Below, one piece after another: positions 14,672 through 23,173 of a DNA stretch of 64,000 bases. Below the pieces are notes generated by a model. It was not told where the DNA came from, did not search any database, and saw nothing but the letters and a program-made list of their open reading frames with translations. A program made the translations under genes and the position numbers. This DNA is from Berkiella sp963803015 (lineage in GTDB: Bacteria > Pseudomonadota > Gammaproteobacteria > Berkiellales > Berkiellaceae): the NCBI GenBank assembly GCA_963803015.1, contig CAWDKV010000004.1:930001-994000 (forward strand). The letters run 5' to 3'. Each line of letters starts with the position of its first letter. Positions within the stretch are counted from its first letter, which is position 1.

Positions 14672-16576
14672 TCACTTCAGAGGGACTTCTTCTTCATCAT
14701 CGCCATCTACTAAGAAGCTGCGCAAGTCATCAGCACGACTTGGTTGACGCAATTTACGCAAGGCTTTAGCTTCAATTTGTCGGATCCGTTCCCGGGTCAC
14801 ATCAAATTGCTTGCCCACTTCTTCCAAGGTATGGTCGGTATTCATATCGATACCAAAGCGCATACGCAATACTTTTGCTTCTCTTGCCGTTAAGGTAGAC
14901 AAGATGCGCTTAGTGGCTTCACGCAAGCCTTCGGTGGTCGCACAATCCGCTGGAGAAGAAATCACGGTATCTTCAATAAAATCCCCTAAGTGTGAATCTT
15001 CATCATCCCCAATCGGCGTTTCCATAGAAATCGGTTCTTTGGCAATTTTGAGGACTTTGCGGATCTTATCTTCAGGCATACACATGCGTTTACCTAGCTC
15101 TTCTGGCGTTGGCTCACGGCCCATCTCTTGCAGCATTTGTCTGGCCACCCGATTGAGCTTATTAATGGTTTCAATCATATGGACAGGAATACGGATGGTG
15201 CGTGCTTGATCGGCAATCGAACGAGTAATTGCTTGTCTAATCCACCAGGTGGCATAAGTTGAAAATTTATAACCCCGGCGATATTCAAACTTATCAACCG
15301 CTTTCATCAACCCGATATTACCTTCTTGGATTAAATCCAAAAATTGCAAACCACGGTTGGTATACTTTTTGGCGATAGAAATAACCAGACGCAAATTGGC
15401 TTCCACCATTTCTTTTTTCGCACGACGTGCTTTGGCTTCACCAATTGACATATTACGATGCAATTCTTTAATCGCAACTATCGTGCGTCCAGCCCGTGCT
15501 TCAATGGCTTGAAGATTGTTTTGGCGCATCAAAATATCATCTTTCAGATTCGATAAAGGAATAGAATAAGGTTTTCCAGCACTAATGTGCTTCTCAATCC
15601 ACGTTTTATTGATTTCATTGCCAGGAAAGCTTGTGACAAAAGATTGTCTGGGCATATTTCCTTTTTGTACACACAAAGCCATGATGGCACGTTCATGTTG
15701 GCGAATCTCTTCCAACATCTTGCGCATGATCCCAACTAATTGATCAAATAGACGTGGCACAAATTTGAAAACAGCAAACACGCTAGCAATATCGTCGTAG
15801 CGCTGTTTTGTTTCAGGATGATCAAGGCCATGCTTTTTCTCAGTGTCAACCAACGTTTGATACATATCACGTAAACGGTTGAAATGCGCAGCCGCAAGTT
15901 CTGGATCAGGGCCTGAGTCTAAATCAACTTCAGCTGTGCCTTCTCCACCTTCTTCCTCATCTTCATCTTCACCTTTGAGTTTGCCAATCACCTCTTCTAT
16001 GACTTTTTCTTCCATTAAAAGAGGGGGCAATGAGCTGTCATCACCCTCTTCATTTTCTAAAAAGCCACTGATGACATCTCCCAGGCGTTGTCGACCAGCA
16101 AGGTAGTTATCATATTCTTTCAAAACGTGTGCAATATTTGGCGGATAAACAGCGAGCGCACTTAAGACTTGACGGATCCCCACTTCAATACGTTTGGCGA
16201 TCTCAATTTCACCTTGGCGGGTTAAAAGCTCAACTGTACCCATTTCTCGCATGTACATACGAACAGGATCGGTAGTGCGACCAAATTCACTGTCAGCAGA
16301 AGCAAAGGATAAAGCTTCAGCCGCTTCTCTGGCCATTTCTTCATCATCAACCACGGTTTCGGATAAGGCGAGCGCATCTTCATCTGGCGGCTCTTCGAAA
16401 ACATCGATCCCCATGTCATTGATCATACCAATGATATCTTCAACCTGTTCGGGATCGACAATATGATACGGCAGCAAGTCACTTACTTCAGCGTAAGTGA
16501 GGTACCCTTTCTCTTTGCCTACTGCAATTAAGTCTTGCAGTTGGTTCGCTTGTTGCTCTTGATCAACATAATTCAT
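14672..16576 (-). CDS. rpoD: RNA polymerase sigma factor RpoD (sigma-70)
   Basis: The 634 residues start MNYVDQEQQANQLQDLIAVG with region 1.1 (GYLTYAEVSDLLP). Then come region 1.2 (TTDPVRMYMREMGTVELLTR), the non-conserved acidic spacer (EDEDEEEGGEG), region 2 with NLRLVISIAKKYTNRGLQFL and the -10 element reader KFSTYATWWIRQAITR, region 3 and region 4 with the -35 HTH (TLEEVGKQFDVTRERIRQIE). It is the housekeeping sigma factor. The start at 16576 is an ATG with AGGG upstream and aligns with known RpoD; a TTG at 16627 would add 17 residues. Downstream of dnaG in the classic macromolecular-synthesis order. Confidence 0.97.
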   Translation of the reverse strand: MNYVDQEQQANQLQDLIAVGKEKGYLTYAEVSDLLPYHIVDPEQVEDIIGMINDMGIDVFEEPPDEDALALSETVVDDEEMAREAAEALSFASADSEFGRTTDPVRMYMREMGTVELLTRQGEIEIAKRIEVGIRQVLSALAVYPPNIAHVLKEYDNYLAGRQRLGDVISGFLENEEGDDSSLPPLLMEEKVIEEVIGKLKGEDEDEEEGGEGTAEVDLDSGPDPELAAAHFNRLRDMYQTLVDTEKKHGLDHPETKQRYDDIASVFAVFKFVPRLFDQLVGIMRKMLEEIRQHERAIMALCVQKGNMPRQSFVTSFPGNEINKTWIEKHISAGKPYSIPLSNLKDDILMRQNNLQAIEARAGRTIVAIKELHRNMSIGEAKARRAKKEMVEANLRLVISIAKKYTNRGLQFLDLIQEGNIGLMKAVDKFEYRRGYKFSTYATWWIRQAITRSIADQARTIRIPVHMIETINKLNRVARQMLQEMGREPTPEELGKRMCMPEDKIRKVLKIAKEPISMETPIGDDEDSHLGDFIEDTVISSPADCATTEGLREATKRILSTLTAREAKVLRMRFGIDMNTDHTLEEVGKQFDVTRERIRQIEAKALRKLRQPSRADDLRSFLVDGDDEEEVPLK

Positions 16577-16784
16577 ATGTATTGCTACCCTATTTGATAA
16601 GGTGGAATAATAATCAGCTAAGGTCAAAATACTGGTGGTGCAAGGAAGCCGGTTATTGTATCCTTTCTCTCTGCTTTAAGCTAGAGCCTTATATCAGCAA
16701 ACTTCCTACTCAATCCGTTGAGTTACCCGTATTTGGCATTACGATTATTTTTTCCTTCTTCTTACTTGGTTAGATTGAAAACAA

Positions 16785-18554
16785 TCAAATAGATTCCCTA
16801 GATTGTAAGATTTCCTTCAATTGTTGTTTTTCTTCTGCTGTCAGCTCGCCATTTTTCGCTTTAGCGAGCAATTTATCCGTCATAAATTGCTGTTCTGCCC
16901 CTAATAAACGCTGGACAGCTCCCTCTAATTCTATTTTTAGCCCTTCTGATGGCGTCATCGCTGCTTTAATTTCGCTTTCCCTTAAGTATTTTAAATCCAA
17001 ACCTTCTGCGCTTAAGCTTTGTCTAAGCTCATTTACTGTCAAATTAGGGTTTTTCTCTAAATCTGACATTAATCGATTTAAATAAGGCATGCCGGGTACA
17101 TCAAGAGAAGGCCAAGAGGCTTCTTTATCTGCTAACGAATGATAAAGAGTAGGGTCCCGCAGCAAGAGGGCACTGGCAATAAATGCAGGTGCTAAGGGTT
17201 GAGGAGGTGGCGGCAATTTTTCTCCTGCTTTGAATCTTTTATCAAAATAGGGTCGTCGCCCTCTTTCTCCTCTGACCACATAAGAAGAACTAGAAGCCAG
17301 CTTTGCTAATTGCTCGAACATCATCTCTTTAAAGATACCCGCTGGGATTTGTTCAATATAAGGTCTGGCCATATTGGCCAAACGTGCACAATTATCTACT
17401 GAATCTGGTTTCACTTGATGCGTGAGATGCGCAAAAAAGTAAGAAGATAAGGGGGTCGCATTTCGAATTAACGCTAAAAAAGCCTCTTTCCCGAAAAGGC
17501 GAATAAAGGAATCTGGATCTTCTCCTTCCGGAATAAAGGCAAATTTTACTTGTGTTTTTTCATTTAATTGCCCTAAAACCTGCTCCAGTGCTTTCCAAGC
17601 TGCTCCCTGACCTGCTTTATCTCCATCAAAACAAAAGATTATCTCTGATACATACTGTAAAAGACGCGCCACATGGTGACTTGTCACTGCTGTGCCCAAT
17701 GTCGCAACCGCCCCGGTTATGCCATATTGCGCTAAAGCCATGACATCTAAATAACCTTCCACAACGACCGCTGTTTGCCATTTTTGCTTTGTTTTTAATG
17801 CTTCGTGTAGGCCATAGAGGCAATGCCCCTTATGAAAAATATCCGATTCTGGAGAGTTGAGATATTTTGGCATGCCTTTATCCACGACGCGCCCCCCAAA
17901 CCCAATCACATTCCCTTTTCTATCACGAATAGGAAACATAATACGTTCTCGAAACCTGTCATACAGTCGCCCTTGAGGATGGGTAATAATAAGACCTGTA
18001 TCGACGAGTATTTTTATCGCTTGCGGCTGTTTTTCAAAAGTCCGCAGTAAATTGTCCCAGCCGATAGGCGCAAAACCTACCTGATATTCCTTAGCAATTT
18101 TGCCCGTGAAGCCGCGCTTCTTTAAATAAGTAATTGCTGCTTTGGCTTGAGGGTTTTCTTTTAACTGTTTAGCATAATAGGCTGCAACCTCCCCTAAAAC
18201 ATTAGTGGTTTCCAGCTTAATCTGCACTTTAGTATTTTCTTTTTCGTCTTTGGGGACCATCATGCCTAAACGAGAAGCTAAAAATTCTATCGCCTCTACA
18301 AAAGGCATACTCAAATGCGCCATCGCAAAACCAATGGCATTGCCATGTGCTTTACAGCCAAAACAATGATAAAACTGTTTGGTCGCACTCACAGTAAAAG
18401 AAGGTGTTTTTTCTTGATGGAAAGGGCAACAGGCGCTGTAATTGACGCCATTTTTTTTCAATGGGATGCTTTCTTGGATCAAAGCCACAATATCGGTTTG
18501 ATCCAAAACAGATTCAATGAAATTGTCCGGAATACGCCCGGTTGAGGGAGTCAT
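16785..18554 (-). CDS. dnaG: DNA primase DnaG
   Basis: The 589-residue primase makes RNA primers at the replication fork with DnaB. It has an N-terminal CHC2 zinc ribbon (CPFH at 43-46 and CFGC at 64-67), the RNA polymerase core with FGGRV and YLNSPES, and a TOPRIM domain (VVVEGYLDVMALAQYG with CFDGDKAG). A C-terminal DnaB-interacting helical part follows. Length is normal for gammaproteobacteria. It lies 27 bp after yqeY and about 210 bp before rpoD, so the three are probably one transcription unit. Confidence 0.97.
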   Translation of the reverse strand: MTPSTGRIPDNFIESVLDQTDIVALIQESIPLKKNGVNYSACCPFHQEKTPSFTVSATKQFYHCFGCKAHGNAIGFAMAHLSMPFVEAIEFLASRLGMMVPKDEKENTKVQIKLETTNVLGEVAAYYAKQLKENPQAKAAITYLKKRGFTGKIAKEYQVGFAPIGWDNLLRTFEKQPQAIKILVDTGLIITHPQGRLYDRFRERIMFPIRDRKGNVIGFGGRVVDKGMPKYLNSPESDIFHKGHCLYGLHEALKTKQKWQTAVVVEGYLDVMALAQYGITGAVATLGTAVTSHHVARLLQYVSEIIFCFDGDKAGQGAAWKALEQVLGQLNEKTQVKFAFIPEGEDPDSFIRLFGKEAFLALIRNATPLSSYFFAHLTHQVKPDSVDNCARLANMARPYIEQIPAGIFKEMMFEQLAKLASSSSYVVRGERGRRPYFDKRFKAGEKLPPPPQPLAPAFIASALLLRDPTLYHSLADKEASWPSLDVPGMPYLNRLMSDLEKNPNLTVNELRQSLSAEGLDLKYLRESEIKAAMTPSEGLKIELEGAVQRLLGAEQQFMTDKLLAKAKNGELTAEEKQQLKEILQSRESI

Positions 18555-18580
18555 ATTAGGACCCTAAGCTAGGGGGAATC

Positions 18581-19036
18581 CTAGCTTCCTGCCAATAACG
18601 ATTTTACTTTGGTGCTAACAACCCCAATGTCCGCTCGTCCTTGCAATTTGGGTTTAAGAATAGCCATCACTTTCGCCATGTCCTGTATCGATGCGGCACC
18701 ACTCTCAGCAATCGCTGAGACGATAAGCGCCTGCACTTCGCTTTCTTCTAACCCTTTAGGCATGAAAGCTTGGACAATATTCAGGATAACTTGTTCTTTT
18801 TCTACCAAATCATCACGGTTAGCTTTTTGAAAATCACTAATCGCTTCTTTGAGTTTCTTCTGCATTTTATCCAAAATGGCTAATTCTCTGGCCTCATCTA
18901 AGACGATACGTTCATCGACTTCAATGCGCTTAAATTCTCCCAAAATAAACCGCAAGGCGTTTAACTGCTCTTTATTTTGAGCGCGCATCGCGGTTTTAAT
19001 TTGTTCTTGGACCTGCTCTTTAATCGTGTTTGTCAT
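18581..19036 (-). CDS. yqeY: GatB/YqeY domain-containing protein
   Basis: The 151-residue helical protein has the YqeY family pattern: MRAQNKEQLNALRFILGEFK near the start, a central lysine-rich helix and a C-terminal KPKLQGRADIGVVSTKVKSLL resembling the tail domain of the GatB amidotransferase subunit. Its role is uncertain; it is thought to contact tRNA or amidotransferases. It sits between rpsU and dnaG as in many gammaproteobacteria and is likely co-transcribed. Confidence 0.93.
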   Translation of the reverse strand: MTNTIKEQVQEQIKTAMRAQNKEQLNALRFILGEFKRIEVDERIVLDEARELAILDKMQKKLKEAISDFQKANRDDLVEKEQVILNIVQAFMPKGLEESEVQALIVSAIAESGAASIQDMAKVMAILKPKLQGRADIGVVSTKVKSLLAGS

Positions 19037-19071
19037 AAATGATTTCCCTGAAAGCTCTGAGAATAAATCCC

Positions 19072-19350
19072 TTATTTCTCACGACGATCTTCAGTATTGC
19101 GGGAACGGCTACTTTTAGCCTTTGGAGCACTCGCACCGCCTCGACCTCGTTCGCTTCTGACATCACGCATTTGCTTTTTGCGGAACCGCTTAATAGCAGC
19201 TGCAAGAGCGCGTTTCTTTCTCTCGGAAGGGGTTTCATGAAACTCACGGCGTCGCATTTCTGATAGCACACCTGATTTTTCAACAACACGTTTAAAACGT
19301 CGAACTGCTGATTCTAACCCCTCGCCGTCGCGAACCTTAATTCCTGGCAT
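19072..19350 (-). CDS. rpsU: 30S ribosomal protein S21, with extended C-terminal tail
   Basis: The 92 residues open MPGIKVRDGEGLESAVRRFK and contain the S21 core VVEKSGVLSEMRRREFHETP. S21 binds 16S rRNA near the anti-Shine-Dalgarno end and helps mRNA binding. E. coli S21 has 71 residues; here a basic, glycine/serine-rich tail (RGRGGASAPKAKSSRSRNTE) adds about 20. The start at 19350 follows AGAGGTGAG. The promoter at 19380-19408 is directly upstream; first gene of the rpsU-yqeY-dnaG-rpoD series. Confidence 0.95.
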   Translation of the reverse strand: MPGIKVRDGEGLESAVRRFKRVVEKSGVLSEMRRREFHETPSERKKRALAAAIKRFRKKQMRDVRSERGRGGASAPKAKSSRSRNTEDRREK

Positions 19351-19379
19351 GAATAAACTCACCTCTGTGTTAGTTAACA

Positions 19380-19408
19380 ATTATATTAATATTACAGCTT
19401 TTAAACAA
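19380..19408 (-). promoter_or_regulatory. Sigma-70 promoter for rpsU
   Basis: Minus-strand TTGTTT (19403-19408) and TATAAT (19380-19385) are separated by 17 bp, an ideal -35/-10 pair, with transcription expected to start about 20 bp before the rpsU ATG. Confidence 0.75.
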
Positions 19409-19541
19409 AATACTTAGCTGGATATTGAACTATACAAAATAATATGGACAATACAACCAACAAACGCAAATTGAATGACTATTCTTTTTTGCGGTCGGTC
19501 ATTCTACTACGTTTTTTAGAAAAAATTAAGGCTTATACGCC

Positions 19542-20543
19542 ATGCGAGTACTAGGAATTGAAACTTCTTGCGATGAAACAGCCATTGCGGTCTATGATAG
19601 CCAGCTAGGATTGTTAGCTCACAAGATATTTAGCCAAAAAACTCATGCGGACTATGGTGGCGTTGTCCCTGAGCTCGCCTCGCGTGATCACGTGCAAAAA
19701 CTCTTACCCATGGTCGAAGCACTCCTCACTGAAACCAACTCCTCTGCCGCTAACATCGACGGCATTGCTTATACAGCGGGCCCAGGTTTAGTCGGCGCTT
19801 TAATGGTTGGCGCTGTTTTTGCCAGAGGACTAAGTTATGCTTGGCAAAAACCTGCTATCGGCGTTCACCACCTGGAAGGACATTTATTGGCCCCGATGTT
19901 AGAGGAGCATGCTCCTTCTTTTCCATTTGTCGCCCTCCTCGTCTCTGGAGGCCATACCCAGCTCTTTCGTGTCAATGCTATTGGCGAGTATACGCTTTTG
20001 GGAGAATCACTTGATGATGCGGCAGGTGAGGCTTTTGATAAAACGGCAAAATTATTAAACTTACCCTACCCCGGTGGCCCTCATTTAGCCAAACTCGCTG
20101 AAAAAGGAAATGGCACGCGTTTTACTTTACCACGTCCTCTTTTACATCAAGGCTTAGATTTTAGTTTCAGTGGACTCAAAACAGCCGTCTCTAACCTCAT
20201 TACGAAAGAAAATAAAGATCCCCACACCCAGGCAGATATTGCCGCTTCTTTTGAAGAGGCAGTTATTGAAACCTTAATCGTCAAGTCTCAACGCGCATTG
20301 ACTGAAACTGGGTTAAATCGTTTAGTGGTTGCAGGAGGAGTGAGTGCCAATCAAAAACTCAGAGTGACGCTAGAGGAATTAAAAACTCAGAAAGGGATCG
20401 AAGTTTTTTATCCCAGTCCTGAGTTTTGTACTGATAATGGCGCGATGATAGCGTATTGCGGATGCCAGCGTTTAATGAGAGGGCAACAAGACAGCAGCGC
20501 GATAGAAGTGCGTGCACGATGGCCTTTAGCTTCGCTCCAATAG
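19542..20543 (+). CDS. tsaD: tRNA N6-adenosine threonylcarbamoyltransferase TsaD
   Basis: This 333-residue ASKHA-fold enzyme transfers threonylcarbamoyl to A37 of ANN-decoding tRNAs, working with TsaB and TsaE. Motifs: MRVLGIETSCDETAIAVYD at the N-terminus, metal ligands in HHLEGHLLAP (about 110), VSGGHTQL, the SFSGLKTAV segment and VVAGGVSANQKLR with FCTDNGAMIAYCG near the end. Normal length. It is divergent from rpsU, the usual arrangement, and tail-to-tail with the kinase gene, 8 bp apart. Confidence 0.97.
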   Translation: MRVLGIETSCDETAIAVYDSQLGLLAHKIFSQKTHADYGGVVPELASRDHVQKLLPMVEALLTETNSSAANIDGIAYTAGPGLVGALMVGAVFARGLSYAWQKPAIGVHHLEGHLLAPMLEEHAPSFPFVALLVSGGHTQLFRVNAIGEYTLLGESLDDAAGEAFDKTAKLLNLPYPGGPHLAKLAEKGNGTRFTLPRPLLHQGLDFSFSGLKTAVSNLITKENKDPHTQADIAASFEEAVIETLIVKSQRALTETGLNRLVVAGGVSANQKLRVTLEELKTQKGIEVFYPSPEFCTDNGAMIAYCGCQRLMRGQQDSSAIEVRARWPLASLQ

Positions 20544-20551
20544 AAACGAAA

Positions 20552-23095
20552 TCATACCTTAGGTCCACTTTTCCCTTTCAGAACATCTTTGTTGTGTTTA
20601 TTTTGCTGTCGCTCTCGAAGCTTTTCTTCAAGCACATTTTTAAATTCTGGCAAAATGTTTGTCTTACCTTCTTGTTTAACAATACTCCGCTCTTTTATGA
20701 CAGGTTTTGTCGTTTTAGAGGAGAAAGTCGTCATGACTTTTGTTGTCTGAACGGTAGTCACCACGTTAGTAGGTACAGGACGTAAAGGGGTAGCCGTCGT
20801 AGCTGGGAATGTTTTTGTTGGCGGGGACGTTTTTTTAGAAGAGGGACTCGTCATCACGTTGAATGCCTGAACTCTACTTGCTACTTTCATCTCTGGCACG
20901 GGCGTTTTCGGCGTCTCTAATGTCGTTGCAGCTTTTGGTGTGGCTGACGCTTTTGACACAATCGACGTGACAGGTATAACTAGCGCAGGCACTGATTTAG
21001 CAGGTCTTATCCATGTCTTTTTTGCCTCAGAAAAGGCATTTTCATACGGTTTAAGCAGAGTATGGCTTTTGCCTTTCTTCTGATTATCTTGCATTAATCT
21101 TAGAATATCTTCTGCAAACCCAGCATTTCTTTGCGCAAACAAAGGCTGCCAATCCCCGTTTTGATCTCTCGTCCCTACTCTTTTTACAAGATTATCAAAA
21201 ACCATTTTATTATCTGTTTTGGCAGCTTCCCTCAGCAAAGTATACAAAGCAGATGGTTCAATCTTCGCCAATACCGATTCATTATTAATTTTACATTGCT
21301 CAAGAATAAAGTCTTTTATCTTCGGATTGTTCAAATTAATGGTAGGGATAAGTAATGGCTGTTTACTCTTGAGCTGTTCTTGAAATTGTTGAAACTCCAA
21401 TAACGCTTTTTGTTGTTTGACAACTTCTATAGCAGCCGATAAAGACGGCCTTTTACTTTCAGGGCCTATCATCTTTTTAATCATCTCGATAATGGGCAAC
21501 AATTCCGGCGTCGGGTGCGGTCCGAATAAATCTGGTGCGGCGTTTTTAAAGAACTCCATAAAAACAGCAGGATCTCTTGAAGACCTGTAGCTCTCCCTAT
21601 AATTAGACCAAGGAGGATCTACTGTAAAAATATCATAACGTGACAATTGTTCAATCAGCGCCACCCCGCAAGCATACACATCTGAGCTGACCGAGAATTT
21701 ACCATCTAATACCTCAGGAGACATATAAATAGGCGTCCCTCTTCCTGGATTACCAGATTTAAAACGAGTTGGGGGAACGGGCTTGGGGATTGCAAAGCCA
21801 AAATCAATAGGTTTAGCTCTTTTAGTCTTCTCGTCCCACATCACATTGTCTATTTTAACATCACAATGGAGATATCCTCTAGCATGAATTTCTGCAATTT
21901 GTTCCAAAAATTGCTGTGACATATTCAACTTTAAAACCTTGGCTTCTTCGCTCGTGTTATCTCTTAATCCTCCCTCCAGCATTTTGAGATAATCTTTCGT
22001 TCCTGCCAACTCATCAACAGAAATCATCTCATTATTTATCTCAATAGAAGAAACTAATCTCCCAAGCTCTTCCATGGTTTGAAACTCAGCTCTAATTTCG
22101 CCTTGCTTAATCGCCAAATCATTTCCTATATACATTTTCGAAGGCATTTGAGATTTTACGGCAACGATTTTACCCGTATCAATATCCATTCCCAGAAATA
22201 CCGTACCAAAGGATCCTGCTCCCAACTTATGCTGCATATCATCAGGCGCAACGCGCATAATGGCAACCATTTGTCCATTTGCACCAAGAAAAACGGGGTA
22301 TTTCAACTTATATTCAGGATGGGATTCAGGTGTAAAAAATCTATTTTTGGGTCTCTTGCTTTCTGAACCTAGCTTAGTGATTTCATCGATTTGCAATTGT
22401 CTCAATTTTTTATAAGATGCCAGTGAAACAAGGGATGCTTCTCTACCAGATGACCCCATAAACATCTCTTTCTCTGGAAAGGTTATTTTTGCATGAGGAG
22501 AAGTAAAATCAGGCTTGTTTTTGCTTGGCGGCACAACTTGAGTCGGTGGCAATTCTGGCAATTTTTTCTTAGGAATTTGACGTTTTGCTTTTGGAGCACC
22601 AGCTACTTGTGGAGCGGAAGGCTTAGGGTGCGCAAACTGCGCCGCCGCAAGCTTGACCACCGTATTACGAATAGCATAATCAAAAGGAATAATAGCATCA
22701 AACTTAGCCTGGTTTTGTTTTAGCGCAATTTCCTTTATTTTTGCATTGTCTTTATCGATTTTTCTAATGGCAGCCACAATCGCTTTTTTATCTAAATTTT
22801 TATTTAAATCATAGGGATATTTTTCTAAAAGTTGGGTCAAAACTTCCAAATTAGGCGCTTGTGAGAGTTCTTCCATTAACAAAGATTCCGCTTTTTTTTG
22901 TGCAAAAACCTCGTTGATTACCTCTTTCACTTGCCTATTTAATTGAGAACCGTTGACGTAAGTTGTTTCCAAAATCACAGACTGTAGAGATTCTTTACTT
23001 GTGATATATCCCGTTAAATCAGAGACGAGAAAGTTAATTTCTGCGTTTTGGGGTAATTGCTTTAACTTTTCAATAGCCAATTCAATTATATTCAT
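20552..23095 (-). CDS. Eukaryotic-like Ser/Thr protein kinase, candidate effector
   Basis: The 847-residue protein has a central kinase domain (about 285-565). The glycine loop is LGAGSFGTVFLG, the lysine is in IVAVKSQ, the catalytic loop is HARGYLHCDVKIDNVMWD, the metal-binding loop is PIDFGFAIP, and the activation segment end is GTPIYMSPEVL. HCD replaces the common HRD, but the Asp, Lys and Asn are kept, so activity is likely. Flanks are a helical N-terminus, a proline-rich linker (PKKKLPELPPTQVVPPSKNK) and a Ser/Thr/Pro-rich tail ending in a glutamate-rich NVLEEKLRERQQ. There is no membrane segment or PASTA repeat, so it is not a standard bacterial receptor kinase. Host delivery is inferred. 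Good site GGGAGGTG before the ATG. Confidence 0.8.
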   Translation of the reverse strand: MNIIELAIEKLKQLPQNAEINFLVSDLTGYITSKESLQSVILETTYVNGSQLNRQVKEVINEVFAQKKAESLLMEELSQAPNLEVLTQLLEKYPYDLNKNLDKKAIVAAIRKIDKDNAKIKEIALKQNQAKFDAIIPFDYAIRNTVVKLAAAQFAHPKPSAPQVAGAPKAKRQIPKKKLPELPPTQVVPPSKNKPDFTSPHAKITFPEKEMFMGSSGREASLVSLASYKKLRQLQIDEITKLGSESKRPKNRFFTPESHPEYKLKYPVFLGANGQMVAIMRVAPDDMQHKLGAGSFGTVFLGMDIDTGKIVAVKSQMPSKMYIGNDLAIKQGEIRAEFQTMEELGRLVSSIEINNEMISVDELAGTKDYLKMLEGGLRDNTSEEAKVLKLNMSQQFLEQIAEIHARGYLHCDVKIDNVMWDEKTKRAKPIDFGFAIPKPVPPTRFKSGNPGRGTPIYMSPEVLDGKFSVSSDVYACGVALIEQLSRYDIFTVDPPWSNYRESYRSSRDPAVFMEFFKNAAPDLFGPHPTPELLPIIEMIKKMIGPESKRPSLSAAIEVVKQQKALLEFQQFQEQLKSKQPLLIPTINLNNPKIKDFILEQCKINNESVLAKIEPSALYTLLREAAKTDNKMVFDNLVKRVGTRDQNGDWQPLFAQRNAGFAEDILRLMQDNQKKGKSHTLLKPYENAFSEAKKTWIRPAKSVPALVIPVTSIVSKASATPKAATTLETPKTPVPEMKVASRVQAFNVMTSPSSKKTSPPTKTFPATTATPLRPVPTNVVTTVQTTKVMTTFSSKTTKPVIKERSIVKQEGKTNILPEFKNVLEEKLRERQQNKHNKDVLKGKSGPKV

Positions 23096-23173
23096 TGATA
23101 TTCACCTCCCTCGCTCATGAATTAGACAAAGAAGGTAAAGTCAAGAGTTCCATGTTTTTTGCTAGTAAAAGAA

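Noticed and set aside
15544..16466. Several frames opposite or shifted within rpoD
   Set aside because: All are shadows of the conserved sigma-factor frame.
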